From: Candidatus Rubneribacter avistercoris
Lineage (GTDB): Bacteria; Actinomycetota; Coriobacteriia; Coriobacteriales; Eggerthellaceae
Assembly: GCA_019115845.1 (NCBI GenBank)
Contig: DXCU01000103.1
Location: 1 to 64,000, forward strand
DNA length: 64,000 bases
Reading direction: 5' to 3'
The translations under genes were made by a program, and so were the position numbers. Shown here one piece after another: positions 1 through 8,796 of this stretch (the first letter of the stretch is position 1; each line of letters opens with the position of its first letter). Below the pieces are notes generated by a model that did no database searches, was not told the origin of the DNA, and saw only the letters and a program-made list of their open reading frames with translations.

Positions 1-1503
1 ACGCTGCGCGACGGCGAGCAGTCGCCGGGCGCTTCCATGAACACCGAGGAGAAGCTCGTGGTGGCGCGCCAGCTGCTGCGTCTGAACGTGGACGTCATAG
101 AGGCGGGCTTTCCCATCTCCAGCCCCGGCGACTTCGAGAGCGTGCGCCGCATCGCCGAGCTGGCGGGCGACGCCGCCGTGGTGTGCGGCCTCACGCGGGC
201 GGTTGAGAAGGACATCGACTCGGCCGCCGACGCGCTCAAGTACGCCAAGCGCCCCCGCATCCACACAGGTATTGGCGTGAGCCCCAGCCATATGCGCGAC
301 AAACTGCGCATCACCGAGGACGAATGCGTGGAGCGCGCCGTGAAGGCCGTGAAGTACGCCAAGCGCTACGTGGAGGACGTGCAGTTCTACGCCGAGGACG
401 CGGGCCGGTCGGACTACGACTTTTTGGTCCGGGTGATACAGGCCGTCGTGGACGCGGGCGCCACCGTGGTGAACATCCCCGACACCACGGGCTACTCGCT
501 GCCCGAGGAGTTCGGCCGGCGCATCAAGTACCTGGTGGACGGCGTGAACGGCATAGAGAACGTCAAGGTGGCCGTGCACTGCCACAACGACCTGGGCATG
601 GCCACGGCGCTGGCCATGGCGGGCGTGAAAAACGGCGCGCGCCAGGTGGAGTGCACCATCAACGGCCTGGGCGAGCGCGCGGGCAACACGGCCATGGAGG
701 AGGTGGTCATGGCCATCAGGATGCACGAGCAGGAGCTTGACGCCCACACCGACGTCAACACGCGCGAGTTCATCAAGGCCAGCCGCCTCGTGTCGTCCAT
801 CACCGGCATGAACGTGCAGGCCAACAAGGCCATCGTGGGAGCGAACGCCTTCGCGCACTCCTCCGGCATCCACCAAGACGGCGTGCTGAAGAAGCGCGAC
901 ACCTACGAGATCATCGACCCGGCCGACGTGGGTGCGGGCCAGAGCCAGATCGTGCTCACGGCGCGCTCGGGCCATGCGGCTTTGAAGCACCGTTTGGAGG
1001 AGCTGGGCTACGAGCTTGAGGGCGAGGCGCTCGACGAGGTGTACGAGGCGTTCCTCAACCTGGCCGACAAGAAGAAGGAAGTCTACGACGAGGATTTGGA
1101 GAGCCTCGTCAACGAGCGCGACCGCAACGAGAGCGCGCTCTACGCGCTGGAGGCGGTGCAGATCAGCTGCGGGTTCCCGCTCACGCCCACGGCCACCATC
1201 ACGCTGCGCAACCAGGCCGACCAGGTGGTCACGGCCTGCGAGTGGGGCACCGGCCCCATCGACGCGGTGTACAAGGCCGTGAACAAGATCGTGCAGGTGG
1301 ACAACGACCTCACCGAGTTCTCCGTGCAGTCGGTCACGCGCGGCATCGACGCGCTCGGCGAGGTGACCATCCGCGTGACCGCGCCCGACGGCGAGGTGTA
1401 CACGGGCCGCGGGGCGGACAACGACATCATCGTGTCCTCCACCAAAGCCTACCTCAACGCCTTGAACCGCCTGCTCAACGAGAAGGCGGAGCACCGCAGG
1501 TAG
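1..1503 (+). CDS. leuA: 2-isopropylmalate synthase, 5' end cut by the window
   Basis: Condenses acetyl-CoA with 2-oxoisovalerate, the first committed step of leucine synthesis, in the cytoplasm. The reading frame is open from base 1 and begins inside the family signature LRDGEQSPG, so only roughly ten N-terminal residues are missing. The TIM-barrel catalytic part carries the metal-binding HCHNDLGMA stretch and the NGLGERAGN motif. The C-terminal third (about residues 370-500) is the regulatory LeuA dimer domain that normally senses leucine. The length fits full-size bacterial LeuA. It is followed by a GC-rich hairpin and no further leu gene, so it looks like the end of its transcript. Homocitrate or citramalate synthase is a less likely reading because the regulatory domain and length fit LeuA well. 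Confidence 0.93.
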   Translation, partial: TLRDGEQSPGASMNTEEKLVVARQLLRLNVDVIEAGFPISSPGDFESVRRIAELAGDAAVVCGLTRAVEKDIDSAADALKYAKRPRIHTGIGVSPSHMRDKLRITEDECVERAVKAVKYAKRYVEDVQFYAEDAGRSDYDFLVRVIQAVVDAGATVVNIPDTTGYSLPEEFGRRIKYLVDGVNGIENVKVAVHCHNDLGMATALAMAGVKNGARQVECTINGLGERAGNTAMEEVVMAIRMHEQELDAHTDVNTREFIKASRLVSSITGMNVQANKAIVGANAFAHSSGIHQDGVLKKRDTYEIIDPADVGAGQSQIVLTARSGHAALKHRLEELGYELEGEALDEVYEAFLNLADKKKEVYDEDLESLVNERDRNESALYALEAVQISCGFPLTPTATITLRNQADQVVTACEWGTGPIDAVYKAVNKIVQVDNDLTEFSVQSVTRGIDALGEVTIRVTAPDGEVYTGRGADNDIIVSSTKAYLNALNRLLNEKAEHRR

Positions 1504-1529
1504 CGCTTTCGGCAACGGCGTTTCATCGA

Positions 1530-1557
1530 CGGCGGGCGTCCTTCGGGGCGCCCGCCG
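1530..1557 (+). terminator. Hairpin behind leuA
   Basis: A 12-bp stem (1530-1541 with 1546-1557, one G-T pair) closes on a TTCG tetraloop. There is no good T-run, so termination strength is uncertain. A second imperfect hairpin follows at about 1570-1600. Confidence 0.5.
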
Positions 1558-1701
1558 CGCGTCTCGGCGGCTTTCGGGCGGAACGTCCGCCGAAAAAGCG
1601 ATGCGGAAGTTCCCTTCGAAGTCGCATGCGCGCCTTTCGCCGAATATGCTACCTCGTTTACAGCGTTTCGCGACCGTTGACGGGTTTCCACAAAACGCCG
1701 A

Positions 1702-1731
1702 CTGACACGGGTGGCGAGAGGGGTCTATGCT
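1702..1731 (+). promoter_or_regulatory. Probable sigma-70 type promoter of the aldehyde dehydrogenase gene
   Basis: CTGACA (1702-1707) and TATGCT (1726-1731) are separated by 18 bp. They lie 71 bp before the ATG. The intervening leader contains a short palindromic GGCCGCC-type segment ahead of the ribosome binding site. Confidence 0.5.
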
Positions 1732-1802
1732 GGGTGCAGCGGCCTTGCGGGGCCGGAGTGACGGAAGGCGGCCTTCTGGCCGCCAGGAGAAAGGAAGCGC
1801 TC

Positions 1803-3287
1803 ATGCAGAATCCCGCTCAACAATCCTACCAACTCTACATCGGCGGCCAGTGGGCCGACGCCTCCGACGGCGCCACGCTCGACGTGTTCTGCCCTGCGAA
1901 CGGGGAGAAGCTCTCGCGCATAGCCGATGCCTCCAAAGACGACGTCGAGCGCGCGGTGGACGCCGCGTGGGAGGCGTTCGAGACGTGGAGCAAGACCGAC
2001 AAGGCCGAGCGTGCCATCATCCTGAACAAGGTGGCAGACGTCATCGAGGAGAACGCGGAGCATTTCGCGTTGCTGGAGACGCTGGACAACGGCAAGCCCA
2101 TCCGCGAGACGCGCGCCATCGACGTGGCGTACTCGGTGGACCACTTCCGCTACTTCGCCGGCGTGCTTCTGGCCGACACCGGAGAGGCCGACATGCTCCC
2201 CGGCAACATGATGTCGCTCGTGCTGCACGAGCCCATCGGCGTGGTGGGGCAGATCGTGCCGTGGAACTTCCCGTTTCTCATGGCCGCGTGGAAGCTGGCA
2301 CCGGTTTTGGCCGCCGGCGACTGCACGGTGTTCAAGCCCTCCTCCACCACCTCGCTCACGGTGCTGGAACTGGCGCGGCTCACCCAGGACATCATCCCGG
2401 CGGGCGTGTTCAACGTGGTGACGGGCCGGGGCAGCAAGTCCGGCCAGTACATCCTGGACAACCCGCGCATCTCCAAGTTGGCCTTCACCGGCTCCACCGA
2501 GGTCGGGCGCGACGTGGCGCGCGCGGCGGCCGAGCGGCTCATCCCGGCCACGCTGGAGTTGGGCGGGAAGTCCGCCAACATCATCTTCCCCGACGCCAAG
2601 TGGGACATGGTCATGGACGGCGTGCAGCTGGGCATCCTGTTCAACCAGGGCCAGGTGTGCTGCGCCGGCAGCCGCATCTTCGTGCACGAGGATATCTACG
2701 ACAAGTTCGTGGCGGACGCGTGCGAGGCGTTCGGCAAGGTGAAGGTGGGCATGCCTTGGGAGGACGACACCCAGATGGGCAGCCAGATCGACGAGCGCCA
2801 AGCCGAGAAGATCCTCGAGTACGTCGAGATTGCCAAGCAGGAAGGCGGGCGCGTGCTGTGCGGCGGCGAGCGCTACACCGAGGGCGAGTGCGCCAAGGGC
2901 GCGTTTTTGAAGCCGACCCTCATCGAGGTGCCGGGCAACTCCTGCCGCGTGGCGCAGGAGGAGATCTTCGGGCCGGTGGCCGTGGTCATCAAGTTCAAGG
3001 ACGAGCAGGAGGTCATCGACATGGCCAACGACTCGGTCTACGGCCTGGGCGGCGCGGTGTGGACCCGCGACATCAACCGCGCGTTCCGCGTGGCGCAGGG
3101 CGTCCGCACCGGGCGCATGTGGGTGAACACCTACAACCAGATTCCCTCCGGCGCGCCGTTCGGCGGTTACAAGGAATCCGGCATCGGCCGCGAGACGCAC
3201 AAGATCATGCTGGAGCACTACTGCCAAACCAAGAACATCATGATCAACCTGAGCGAGGAGCCGAGCGGCTTCTATCCCGCGAAGTAG
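1803..3287 (+). CDS. NAD(P)-dependent aldehyde dehydrogenase
   Basis: Oxidises an aldehyde to the carboxylic acid with NAD(P)+ in the cytoplasm. The 494-residue product has the full family length. The active-site segment FNQGQVCCAGSR places the catalytic cysteine at residue 286. The LELGGKSANI segment supplies the general-base glutamate, and PWNFPFLMAAWK is the usual cofactor-binding stretch. The start at 1803 is chosen because AGGAGAAAGG precedes it and the family N-terminus YQLYIGGQW follows directly; the frame is open further upstream but that part is not family-like. It is transcribed alone between its own promoter and terminator. The substrate cannot be read from the sequence; acetaldehyde or other short aliphatic aldehydes are plausible. 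Confidence 0.9.
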   Translation: MQNPAQQSYQLYIGGQWADASDGATLDVFCPANGEKLSRIADASKDDVERAVDAAWEAFETWSKTDKAERAIILNKVADVIEENAEHFALLETLDNGKPIRETRAIDVAYSVDHFRYFAGVLLADTGEADMLPGNMMSLVLHEPIGVVGQIVPWNFPFLMAAWKLAPVLAAGDCTVFKPSSTTSLTVLELARLTQDIIPAGVFNVVTGRGSKSGQYILDNPRISKLAFTGSTEVGRDVARAAAERLIPATLELGGKSANIIFPDAKWDMVMDGVQLGILFNQGQVCCAGSRIFVHEDIYDKFVADACEAFGKVKVGMPWEDDTQMGSQIDERQAEKILEYVEIAKQEGGRVLCGGERYTEGECAKGAFLKPTLIEVPGNSCRVAQEEIFGPVAVVIKFKDEQEVIDMANDSVYGLGGAVWTRDINRAFRVAQGVRTGRMWVNTYNQIPSGAPFGGYKESGIGRETHKIMLEHYCQTKNIMINLSEEPSGFYPAK

Positions 3288-3329
3288 CCTGACGCGCAGG
3301 TGTGGCGCGCGGCGGCGACGCGCCGTTGG

Positions 3330-3366
3330 GGGCTTGGGACCTGCGAGGGTCCCAAGCCCTTTCTTG
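3330..3366 (+). terminator. Intrinsic terminator of the aldehyde dehydrogenase gene
   Basis: A perfect 12-bp stem (3330-3341 with 3348-3359) closes on a 6-nt loop and is followed by TTTCTT. It is a strong rho-independent terminator. Confidence 0.85.
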
Positions 3367-3552
3367 CTTTGGCGGTTGTCGGACGATCGGTGCCTCGGCC
3401 TTCTTCGCGGGCGGGCGCCGGCAGCGCCTTCTTGGGGCTTGGCCGGCCGTCGATTCCTCCTCTTGACCCTCCTTTGATATTGCAGAGCGCGCCCCCGCCC
3501 CGGCCAAGGGGGCGAGGGCGCCGTCGCCCCCGACGTTGGCCGCGAACGCCGC

Positions 3553-4167
3553 TCATGTGTGGCAGGTGCCGCACTCGTAGACGCCGTGGTGGTGGCAGTT
3601 CTTGCAGACGGTCGGCGCGGTCTGAGCGGCTCCTTCCGCCGTGTGCACCTTGTGGCATGACGAGCAGGAGATGCCCGCGCCCTCGTGGTCGGCGTTGGCG
3701 GGCACGTCGTGCGGGTTGACCACGGTGCCCTCGTCGTCGGTGAGCACGGCGCTGTCCGCGGTGGCGGCCTTCAGCTCGTCGGCGTCGTGGCAGCCGAGGC
3801 AGGCGTCTTCGGGCACCTCGGTCTTCTTGAGCGTGGCGCGGCGCTTCTTGGAGTCGAAGCTCACGCCCTCGTGGGCCTCTTGGAGGCCGGGTTCGTCGTT
3901 GTGGCACGTCAGGCACTGGCTCTCCAGGTCGGCATGCGAGGATGCCGCGCATGCCGGGTCCTCGAACGACGCGACGTCGTTTTCGTGGCAGGCGCCGCAG
4001 TCGCTCTCGGCCGACCAGGAGAAGGAGGAGGCGTTAGCGTCCGATCCTCCGCCTTCCGACGGCTCTGCGTCGCCTGCGGCCGCGCATGCGGCCAGCCCCG
4101 CCGCCAGGCAGCATCCGACGACGGCCAAGGCGAGCTTGCGCCAGGCCGGTTCGTTTCCTCTTGTCAT
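3553..4167 (-). CDS. Multiheme c-type cytochrome lipoprotein
   Basis: Probable periplasmic-side electron carrier feeding the flavoprotein encoded just upstream. The 204-residue precursor has a signal peptide ending in the lipobox LAAC (Cys28), so it should be anchored to the outer face of the membrane. Six CxxCH haem-c sites are visible: CGACH, CLTCH, CLGCH, CSSCH, CKNCH and CGTCH. Family knowledge: Eggerthella-type reductases such as Cgr1/Cgr2 pair a small cytochrome with a flavoprotein that reduces an organic acceptor. The start at 4167 is preceded by AAAGG and gives a clean signal peptide; a longer frame exists but has no such features. It lies 101 bp behind the flavoprotein gene in the same orientation. 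Its specific quinol donor is unknown. Confidence 0.88.
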   Translation of the reverse strand: MTRGNEPAWRKLALAVVGCCLAAGLAACAAAGDAEPSEGGGSDANASSFSWSAESDCGACHENDVASFEDPACAASSHADLESQCLTCHNDEPGLQEAHEGVSFDSKKRRATLKKTEVPEDACLGCHDADELKAATADSAVLTDDEGTVVNPHDVPANADHEGAGISCSSCHKVHTAEGAAQTAPTVCKNCHHHGVYECGTCHT

Positions 4168-4268
4168 GGGACGCACCTTTCTTCGCTGTGGACGGAGGCG
4201 CGGACGGGGGAGGGAGGGGCCCGCCCGCGCCGTGGGGGGCGCCGCGCGGGCGCCCGTCGGAATGGTCG

Positions 4269-5957
4269 CTACTCGGCGTCCCACGGGTCGAGGGCGGCCG
4301 CGCCTTGGCCCGCCACGCGGCCGGTGGACACGGCCTCGCTCACGTTGCCGCCCCCGTTGTACATGTAGGCGTAGATGGAGCCGAACTCGCCTGCCGAGTA
4401 CAGGCGGGGGATGGGGTTGCCGTCAAGGTCGAGCACCTGGCTTTGGCCGTTGCGCTTGGCCCCGCCTTGGCTGTTAAGCATTCCGAGGGCTATCTCCACG
4501 CCGTAGAACGGGCCCTCTATCCTCACGCGCTCGAACGGCTCGATGGCAAGCGACTCGCCGCCGTGCTCGTCGCCGGAGATGTCGTCGGTGCCCTTGGCGG
4601 CGTTGAACAGGTAGCTTGAGTACACGGCGGTTCCCCGGCCGAACTCGTCCTCCTCGCCGCTGTCCACCGAGTCGTTGTACTTCTTCAGCGTGGCCGCCAG
4701 CACCTCGGGTTCGAATCCCAGCTTTCCGGCCAGCTCTTCGATGGTGTCGGCCTTGAACATGATGCCGGCGTCTATGAGCTCTTGGTTGGTTTGGCAGCCC
4801 AGCTCCATGATGACCGGCCAGGACATGTACGTGATGTCCCCCAGGATGTCGACGCTTCCGCTTTGGCCTCCCATGATCATGTACGAGGGGCTGGGGATGT
4901 CCAGCAGGGGCCACACGCCCTTGTCCTTCTGCTTGCCGTGGCGTTGGACGGAGCGCGTCTCCTCGTACATGAAACGCTCTCCTTCGCTGTTGACGTAGAT
5001 GTAGTCGTAGCCTTTCGCGTAGAAAATGGAGCCGATGGGGGAGTCGGGGCTGATCGCGCGCACGCAGGTGCTGGCTGCGGCGTAGCTGTTCATGTGCCAG
5101 AGGTCCGCTCCGATGCGCTGGGCCATCTTCACGCCGTCTCCCACGTTGTAGGGCGACCCGAGCGGGAAGGCGTTGGGGCAGCCCATGCTGGCCATGTAGT
5201 TCTGCATCATGTCGGGGTTCGACGCGAAGCCCCCGCACGCCATGACCACGCCCCTGCGGGCCTTGAACGCGCGGCCGTCCTCCGTGAGCACCCCGCGCAC
5301 CTCCTTCGTCTCCCACTCGTGCGCCAGCTCGACGGCGCGGGCGTTGTATTCGAAGCTCACGCCCAGCTCGTCCGCCTTGTCGACGAGCGGTATCCACAGA
5401 GACGACATGCCGCAGATGCCGTCGACGTAGTACGTCTTGATGGACTCGCCGCCCTCGGTGCCGGGGAACTCGGGGCGCCCGGCGGTGGCGTCGCCCAATT
5501 CGAACCCCAGTTCGTCGGTCAGCCACGCGTAGTTCTCCACGACGCCCTCGGCCCATGCCTGCATGAACTCGGGTTCCACCTCGTAGGGTCCGTTGAGCGT
5601 GGTCTGGTACGCAAGGGCGCCCTCCACGTCGTCGGGGATCATGAGCATGTCGCCCGACACGCGCGTGGTGCCGCCGCACTCCTCCTCCGGCGCCGCTTCC
5701 AGCACCATGACGCTCTCGGCGCCGGCCATCTTGGCGGCGATGGCCGCGGACAGCCCCGCGCCTCCCATGCCGATGACCACCACGTCGGCCTCGGCGTCCC
5801 AGCTCTCGGGCAGGTTGCCCTTGGCGGCTGCGGCCGCCCCTTCGCCGTTGCAGCCCGCCAGGCCGGACGCCGCCAACCCGAGCGCCGCCAGCGTTCCGCC
5901 TTTCAGGAAACCCCTGCGGGTGATGCCGGGGCGCGCCTGTTCCTTCGCAGAATCCAT
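4269..5957 (-). CDS. Tat-exported FAD-dependent reductase of the fumarate reductase/flavocytochrome c type
   Basis: Predicted to reduce the C=C bond of an organic acceptor outside the membrane. The 562-residue product begins with a twin-arginine signal (TRRGFLKGG) ending in a lipobox-like LAGC (Cys36). The FAD dinucleotide-binding GxGxxG (Gly63-Gly68) follows. Further family stretches are GERFMYEETR, GPFYGVEIALG and the C-terminal LYSAGEFGS-GGGNVSEAV flavin-binding region. AAGGAGGA precedes the ATG. The gene leads an operon with the hexaheme lipoprotein and is divergent from a LysR-type gene. The relatives include fumarate, urocanate and methacrylate reductases and the cardiac glycoside reductase Cgr2, so the substrate cannot be named. 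Covalent flavin or an internal haem domain is not seen. Confidence 0.9.
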   Translation of the reverse strand: MDSAKEQARPGITRRGFLKGGTLAALGLAASGLAGCNGEGAAAAAKGNLPESWDAEADVVVIGMGGAGLSAAIAAKMAGAESVMVLEAAPEEECGGTTRVSGDMLMIPDDVEGALAYQTTLNGPYEVEPEFMQAWAEGVVENYAWLTDELGFELGDATAGRPEFPGTEGGESIKTYYVDGICGMSSLWIPLVDKADELGVSFEYNARAVELAHEWETKEVRGVLTEDGRAFKARRGVVMACGGFASNPDMMQNYMASMGCPNAFPLGSPYNVGDGVKMAQRIGADLWHMNSYAAASTCVRAISPDSPIGSIFYAKGYDYIYVNSEGERFMYEETRSVQRHGKQKDKGVWPLLDIPSPSYMIMGGQSGSVDILGDITYMSWPVIMELGCQTNQELIDAGIMFKADTIEELAGKLGFEPEVLAATLKKYNDSVDSGEEDEFGRGTAVYSSYLFNAAKGTDDISGDEHGGESLAIEPFERVRIEGPFYGVEIALGMLNSQGGAKRNGQSQVLDLDGNPIPRLYSAGEFGSIYAYMYNGGGNVSEAVSTGRVAGQGAAALDPWDAE

Positions 5958-6257
5958 GGTTCCTCCTTGCTTTCGGTCCTTTCGGCCTTGCCGGGCGCCT
6001 TGCGTCCGGCGACCCTTCGCGGCCATGGTAGGCGCTGTGGCGCGCAACCGGTGTTGAAGGCCGGCCGCTCCTTGAATCCGGCTCGGAATAAAGCCAGGCC
6101 GGGCGCGGGCTTTCGCGCTTAGTCCAAACGGGCATGGGCGGCGGGGAATCGGAATAAGGGATCGCTCCTCCAGGGGCCGGGCGGGCGGTATGATGGTGCG
6201 GGATACCGGCAAGGGGAATCGGGGCTTCACGTCCGAGACGCAGAGGGGGTGCCGTGC
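5958..6257. promoter_or_regulatory. Divergent control region between flavin reductase and LysR genes
   Basis: This 300-bp gap holds both start regions. TATGAT (6189-6194) is a possible -10 for the LysR gene. The nonamer TCGGAATAA occurs twice in direct orientation, at 6083-6091 and 6149-6157, 66 bp apart. These are candidate operator half-sites for the LysR protein. No RNA gene was seen. Confidence 0.4.
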
Positions 6258-7151
6258 ATGGAGCTTTCGCACTGCGAGGAGATCCTCGTGCTCGCCGAGC
6301 AGCTGAGCTTCAGCAAGGCGGCGAACCGGCTTTTCATCACCCAGTCGGCGCTGAGCAAGCACGTTGCCGCCGCAGAGAGGGAGGTGGGCTTCCGCATCTT
6401 CGAGCGCAGCACCTCCAAGGTGGAGCTGACCGAAAGCGGACGGGCGTTCGTCGAGGGACTTCGCAGCACGGTGAGCGCCTACGAGGTGGCGCTCGAGGAG
6501 GGCATGCGGCGCTCGCAGGAGGCGGTGGAGACGGTCAGGGTGGTGGGGCCCCTCACCAACGAGCGCGTCCTTCCCCTTCTGACCGCCGCGCGGGCCCGCA
6601 TGGTTTCGCCGAAGACGGAGGTGTCGCTGACCGACATAGGGTTGCGCGACGGGCTGGGGATGCTCGCCGAGCGCCGGGCCGACCTCGCCGTGGCGTTTTT
6701 CTACGGGGATGGGAGGGAGGGGCTGCGCTCCGAGCACCTGGCCTTCATCCCGTTTGGCGTCGCCTGCTGCAAAGACCATCCCCTGGCGCGCAAAAGCCCG
6801 CTGACGTTCCGGGACGTTGCCGCCGAGGCCAGGCACATCACCTCCTACCCCCTTGAGCACCGCTCCGACTACCACGACTTCGTGCGGCGCACGTGCGAAC
6901 GGCATGGCATCCACGCGCCGATGCGCAACGTGGAGGAGGGGTCGCTGATCCTTCCCGAACTGAGGGACAGCGTTGTGTTCGGCGTGCATTACCCCGGGTT
7001 CGCGCGGCTGGGGGACGACATCGTCTCGCGTCCGCTCGACGAGGGTGAGGATCTGTTCGATCTGCGGATCGTGCGCCGGGAGGGCGAGGGCGGCCCCGCC
7101 GTGCTGCGCTTGTTCGACGAGATCGTGAGCGAGTTCGGAGGGCGCGCCTGA
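6258..7151 (+). CDS. LysR-family transcriptional regulator
   Basis: DNA-binding regulator, probably of the divergent flavin reductase-cytochrome operon. The 297-residue product opens with the LysR winged helix-turn-helix; the hallmark segment SFSKAANRLFITQSALSKHV lies at about residues 17-36. A linker helix and a two-lobed effector-binding domain follow. ATG 6258 is chosen over GTG 6249 because the purine-rich AGAGGGGG ends at 6249, giving a normal spacing, and LysR proteins start right before this helix. Divergent placement is the classical LysR arrangement and suggests the effector is the reductase substrate or a product. It reads away from the operon it probably controls. Confidence 0.88.
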   Translation: MELSHCEEILVLAEQLSFSKAANRLFITQSALSKHVAAAEREVGFRIFERSTSKVELTESGRAFVEGLRSTVSAYEVALEEGMRRSQEAVETVRVVGPLTNERVLPLLTAARARMVSPKTEVSLTDIGLRDGLGMLAERRADLAVAFFYGDGREGLRSEHLAFIPFGVACCKDHPLARKSPLTFRDVAAEARHITSYPLEHRSDYHDFVRRTCERHGIHAPMRNVEEGSLILPELRDSVVFGVHYPGFARLGDDIVSRPLDEGEDLFDLRIVRREGEGGPAVLRLFDEIVSEFGGRA

Positions 7152-7208
7152 GAGCGGGGCGCGCCGCGTTATACTGAGGGGGCGAGCCGAAGAAGGGAAG
7201 GGGCGCTC

Positions 7209-7877
7209 ATGGACGGGCGAACGCGTGCGACGATGGAGGCCCACTACGCGGCGCTTTCGCGGGAAGGGGGCCACAGCGCGCGCTGCGATATGCCGCTTCC
7301 CGAGGGGCTTTTGGGGAAACGGGTGCTCGACCTGGGTTGCCGCGGCGGCAAAGGGGCGTTCAAGATAGCCGATGCGGTGGGGCCGGAGGGCTTCGTGCTC
7401 GGCGTGGACCCGTCGGCGGAGTTCATCGCGCGGGCCGCCTCGCGCGCAGCCGACAGGGACGCGTCTGCGGAACGCGCCTCTCGTCTGGCCTTCGCGCGCG
7501 GGTGCTTCGAGGATCTGCGTGCGGCGGGGGCGGCCGACGCGTCTTTCGACGTGGTGGTTGTGAACAGCGTGCTCAACCTGGCGTGGGATTTGCGCTCGGC
7601 GCTGCGCGAGATCGCGCGCGTCCTTGTGCCGGGAGGGTTTCTCTTCCATAAGGGCGTGTTCGCGCGGCGCCCTGCGGAGGTAGGTGCAAACGCGGCCCCT
7701 CCTGCGGGGCCGGGGGCGTCGGGCGAGTTCGCCCGCGCGCTCGACCGGGCGTCGTTCGAGGCGCTCGTTTTGGGCGCCGGCTTCGCGACGTGCCGCTTCG
7801 GCCCGCCTTCGCCTGCCGAGGGCGCCGATGCCGGCTCGTTCTATGCGGCCGTCGTCCGCGCCGAGACCCCGTCGTGA
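7209..7877 (+). CDS. Class I SAM-dependent methyltransferase
   Basis: Cytoplasmic methyltransferase of unknown acceptor, 222 residues. Motif I is VLDLGCRGGKGAFK, followed by the acidic ribose-binding end of strand 2 in VLGVDPSAEF. The later motif DVVVVNSVLNL and the LVPGGFLF post-motif complete the Rossmann core. The overall pattern resembles UbiE/ArsM-like methyltransferases, but the conserved arsenic-binding cysteines of ArsM are not evident. The ATG follows GAAGGGAAGGGG at normal spacing. It lies 57 bp behind the LysR gene, so the two could be co-transcribed. No terminator was seen on either side. A small-molecule or arsenical substrate would both be guesses. Confidence 0.8.
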   Translation: MDGRTRATMEAHYAALSREGGHSARCDMPLPEGLLGKRVLDLGCRGGKGAFKIADAVGPEGFVLGVDPSAEFIARAASRAADRDASAERASRLAFARGCFEDLRAAGAADASFDVVVVNSVLNLAWDLRSALREIARVLVPGGFLFHKGVFARRPAEVGANAAPPAGPGASGEFARALDRASFEALVLGAGFATCRFGPPSPAEGADAGSFYAAVVRAETPS

Positions 7878-8131
7878 TCGCGGCTTCGCGCATCCCTCAT
7901 CGGTCGCGGCTCGGCGCAAAGCGGCCCGGACGGCGGCCAACCTGCGAATGCGGCTAACTTGCGGGCGCGGCCGGTTTCGCAGCCTCCAACGTTCGCGCTC
8001 GCGCCCCGCATCCCACGGGGCGCTGACGCGACGGCAACGGGCGGACGGCGGATGCGCATCCTGCGCCCGCGCCCGGCCTGCGGGCGCTAAGGTGGGGTAT
8101 CGGAAAAAGCCATCGAAGATAGGAGCTCTCC

Positions 8132-8620
8132 ATGAGTACCCTCCTTGTGCTCGGATACCCGAGCGAGACGGAAGCGAAATCCGCCTACCAGAAGATCCTC
8201 GACCTCGATCAGGACCTCATCGTCAGCTTGCAGTCGGTCGCCGTGGTGGCCAGGCGCGCGGGCGGCAAGTTCGACGTCGTCACGCCCGGCTCGAAGGTGG
8301 GCACGGGCGCGGTGTGGGGCCTGTTCTGGGGCGTGCTGTTCGGCCTTTTGTTCTTCGTGCCGGTCATCGGCGCGGCGCTTGGCGCGGGCATCGGCGCGCT
8401 CACGGGCGCCGTCATGAAGCACGGCGTTGACCGCGACTTCCAGGACCGTGTGCGCGACCTGCTCTCCGCCGACGACAGCGCGGCTGTGTTCATGGTGGTG
8501 GACGGCATGACCACCGACAAGTTCGTCCAGGCCATCAAGCCGTTCGGCGGCGACGTGCTGCAGACGTCCCTGTCGTTCAAGGACGAGGAGGAGCTCAAGC
8601 ACGCGCTGTTCCACGAATAG
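8132..8620 (+). CDS. DUF1269 family membrane protein
   Basis: A 162-residue protein of unknown function. The N-terminal half begins STLLVLGYPSETEAKSAYQKI. A central glycine-rich hydrophobic hairpin (about residues 55-92) could span or dip into the membrane. The C-terminal half is soluble and acidic. This matches DUF1269, whose members often occur in stress settings. GATAGGAGCTC precedes the ATG. It appears to be a single-gene transcript flanked by 250 bp and 176 bp of non-coding DNA. There is no catalytic motif, so a structural or regulatory role is more likely than an enzymatic one. Confidence 0.82.
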   Translation: MSTLLVLGYPSETEAKSAYQKILDLDQDLIVSLQSVAVVARRAGGKFDVVTPGSKVGTGAVWGLFWGVLFGLLFFVPVIGAALGAGIGALTGAVMKHGVDRDFQDRVRDLLSADDSAAVFMVVDGMTTDKFVQAIKPFGGDVLQTSLSFKDEEELKHALFHE

Positions 8621-8686
8621 GAACGGGCCGGCCGCGTAAAGCGCCGGCTGCCCAGGGCCGCCTTCGGGCGGCCTGCCGCACCCCTC

Positions 8687-8728
8687 CGAAAGCGCCCTGC
8701 GACCGTTTTGCGTCGCGGGGCGCTTTCG
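8687..8728 (+). terminator. Long hairpin behind the DUF1269 gene
   Basis: An 11-bp outer stem (8687-8697 with 8718-8728) continues into a TGCGAC/GTCGCG inner stem. A smaller GGCCGCC-TTCG-GGCGGCC hairpin lies just upstream (about 8656-8673). There is no extended T-run, so it may act as a terminator or 3'-end stabiliser. Confidence 0.5.
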
Positions 8729-8796
8729 TGCGCGGAGGCGGCCTTCCATGAGGTAGAATAGCGAAAACGACCGACTTCGACGAGGGGAGCTTCGCT

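Noticed and set aside
7209..7877. Calling the methyltransferase arsenite methyltransferase ArsM
   Set aside because: Motif I and its surroundings resemble ArsM, but the conserved arsenic-binding cysteines are not evident and no ars genes are nearby.
4269..7940. Extension of the flavin reductase frame upstream to 7940 on the minus strand
   Set aside because: The Tat signal and AAGGAGGA place the true start at 5957; the extension would overlap the LysR and methyltransferase genes in antisense.
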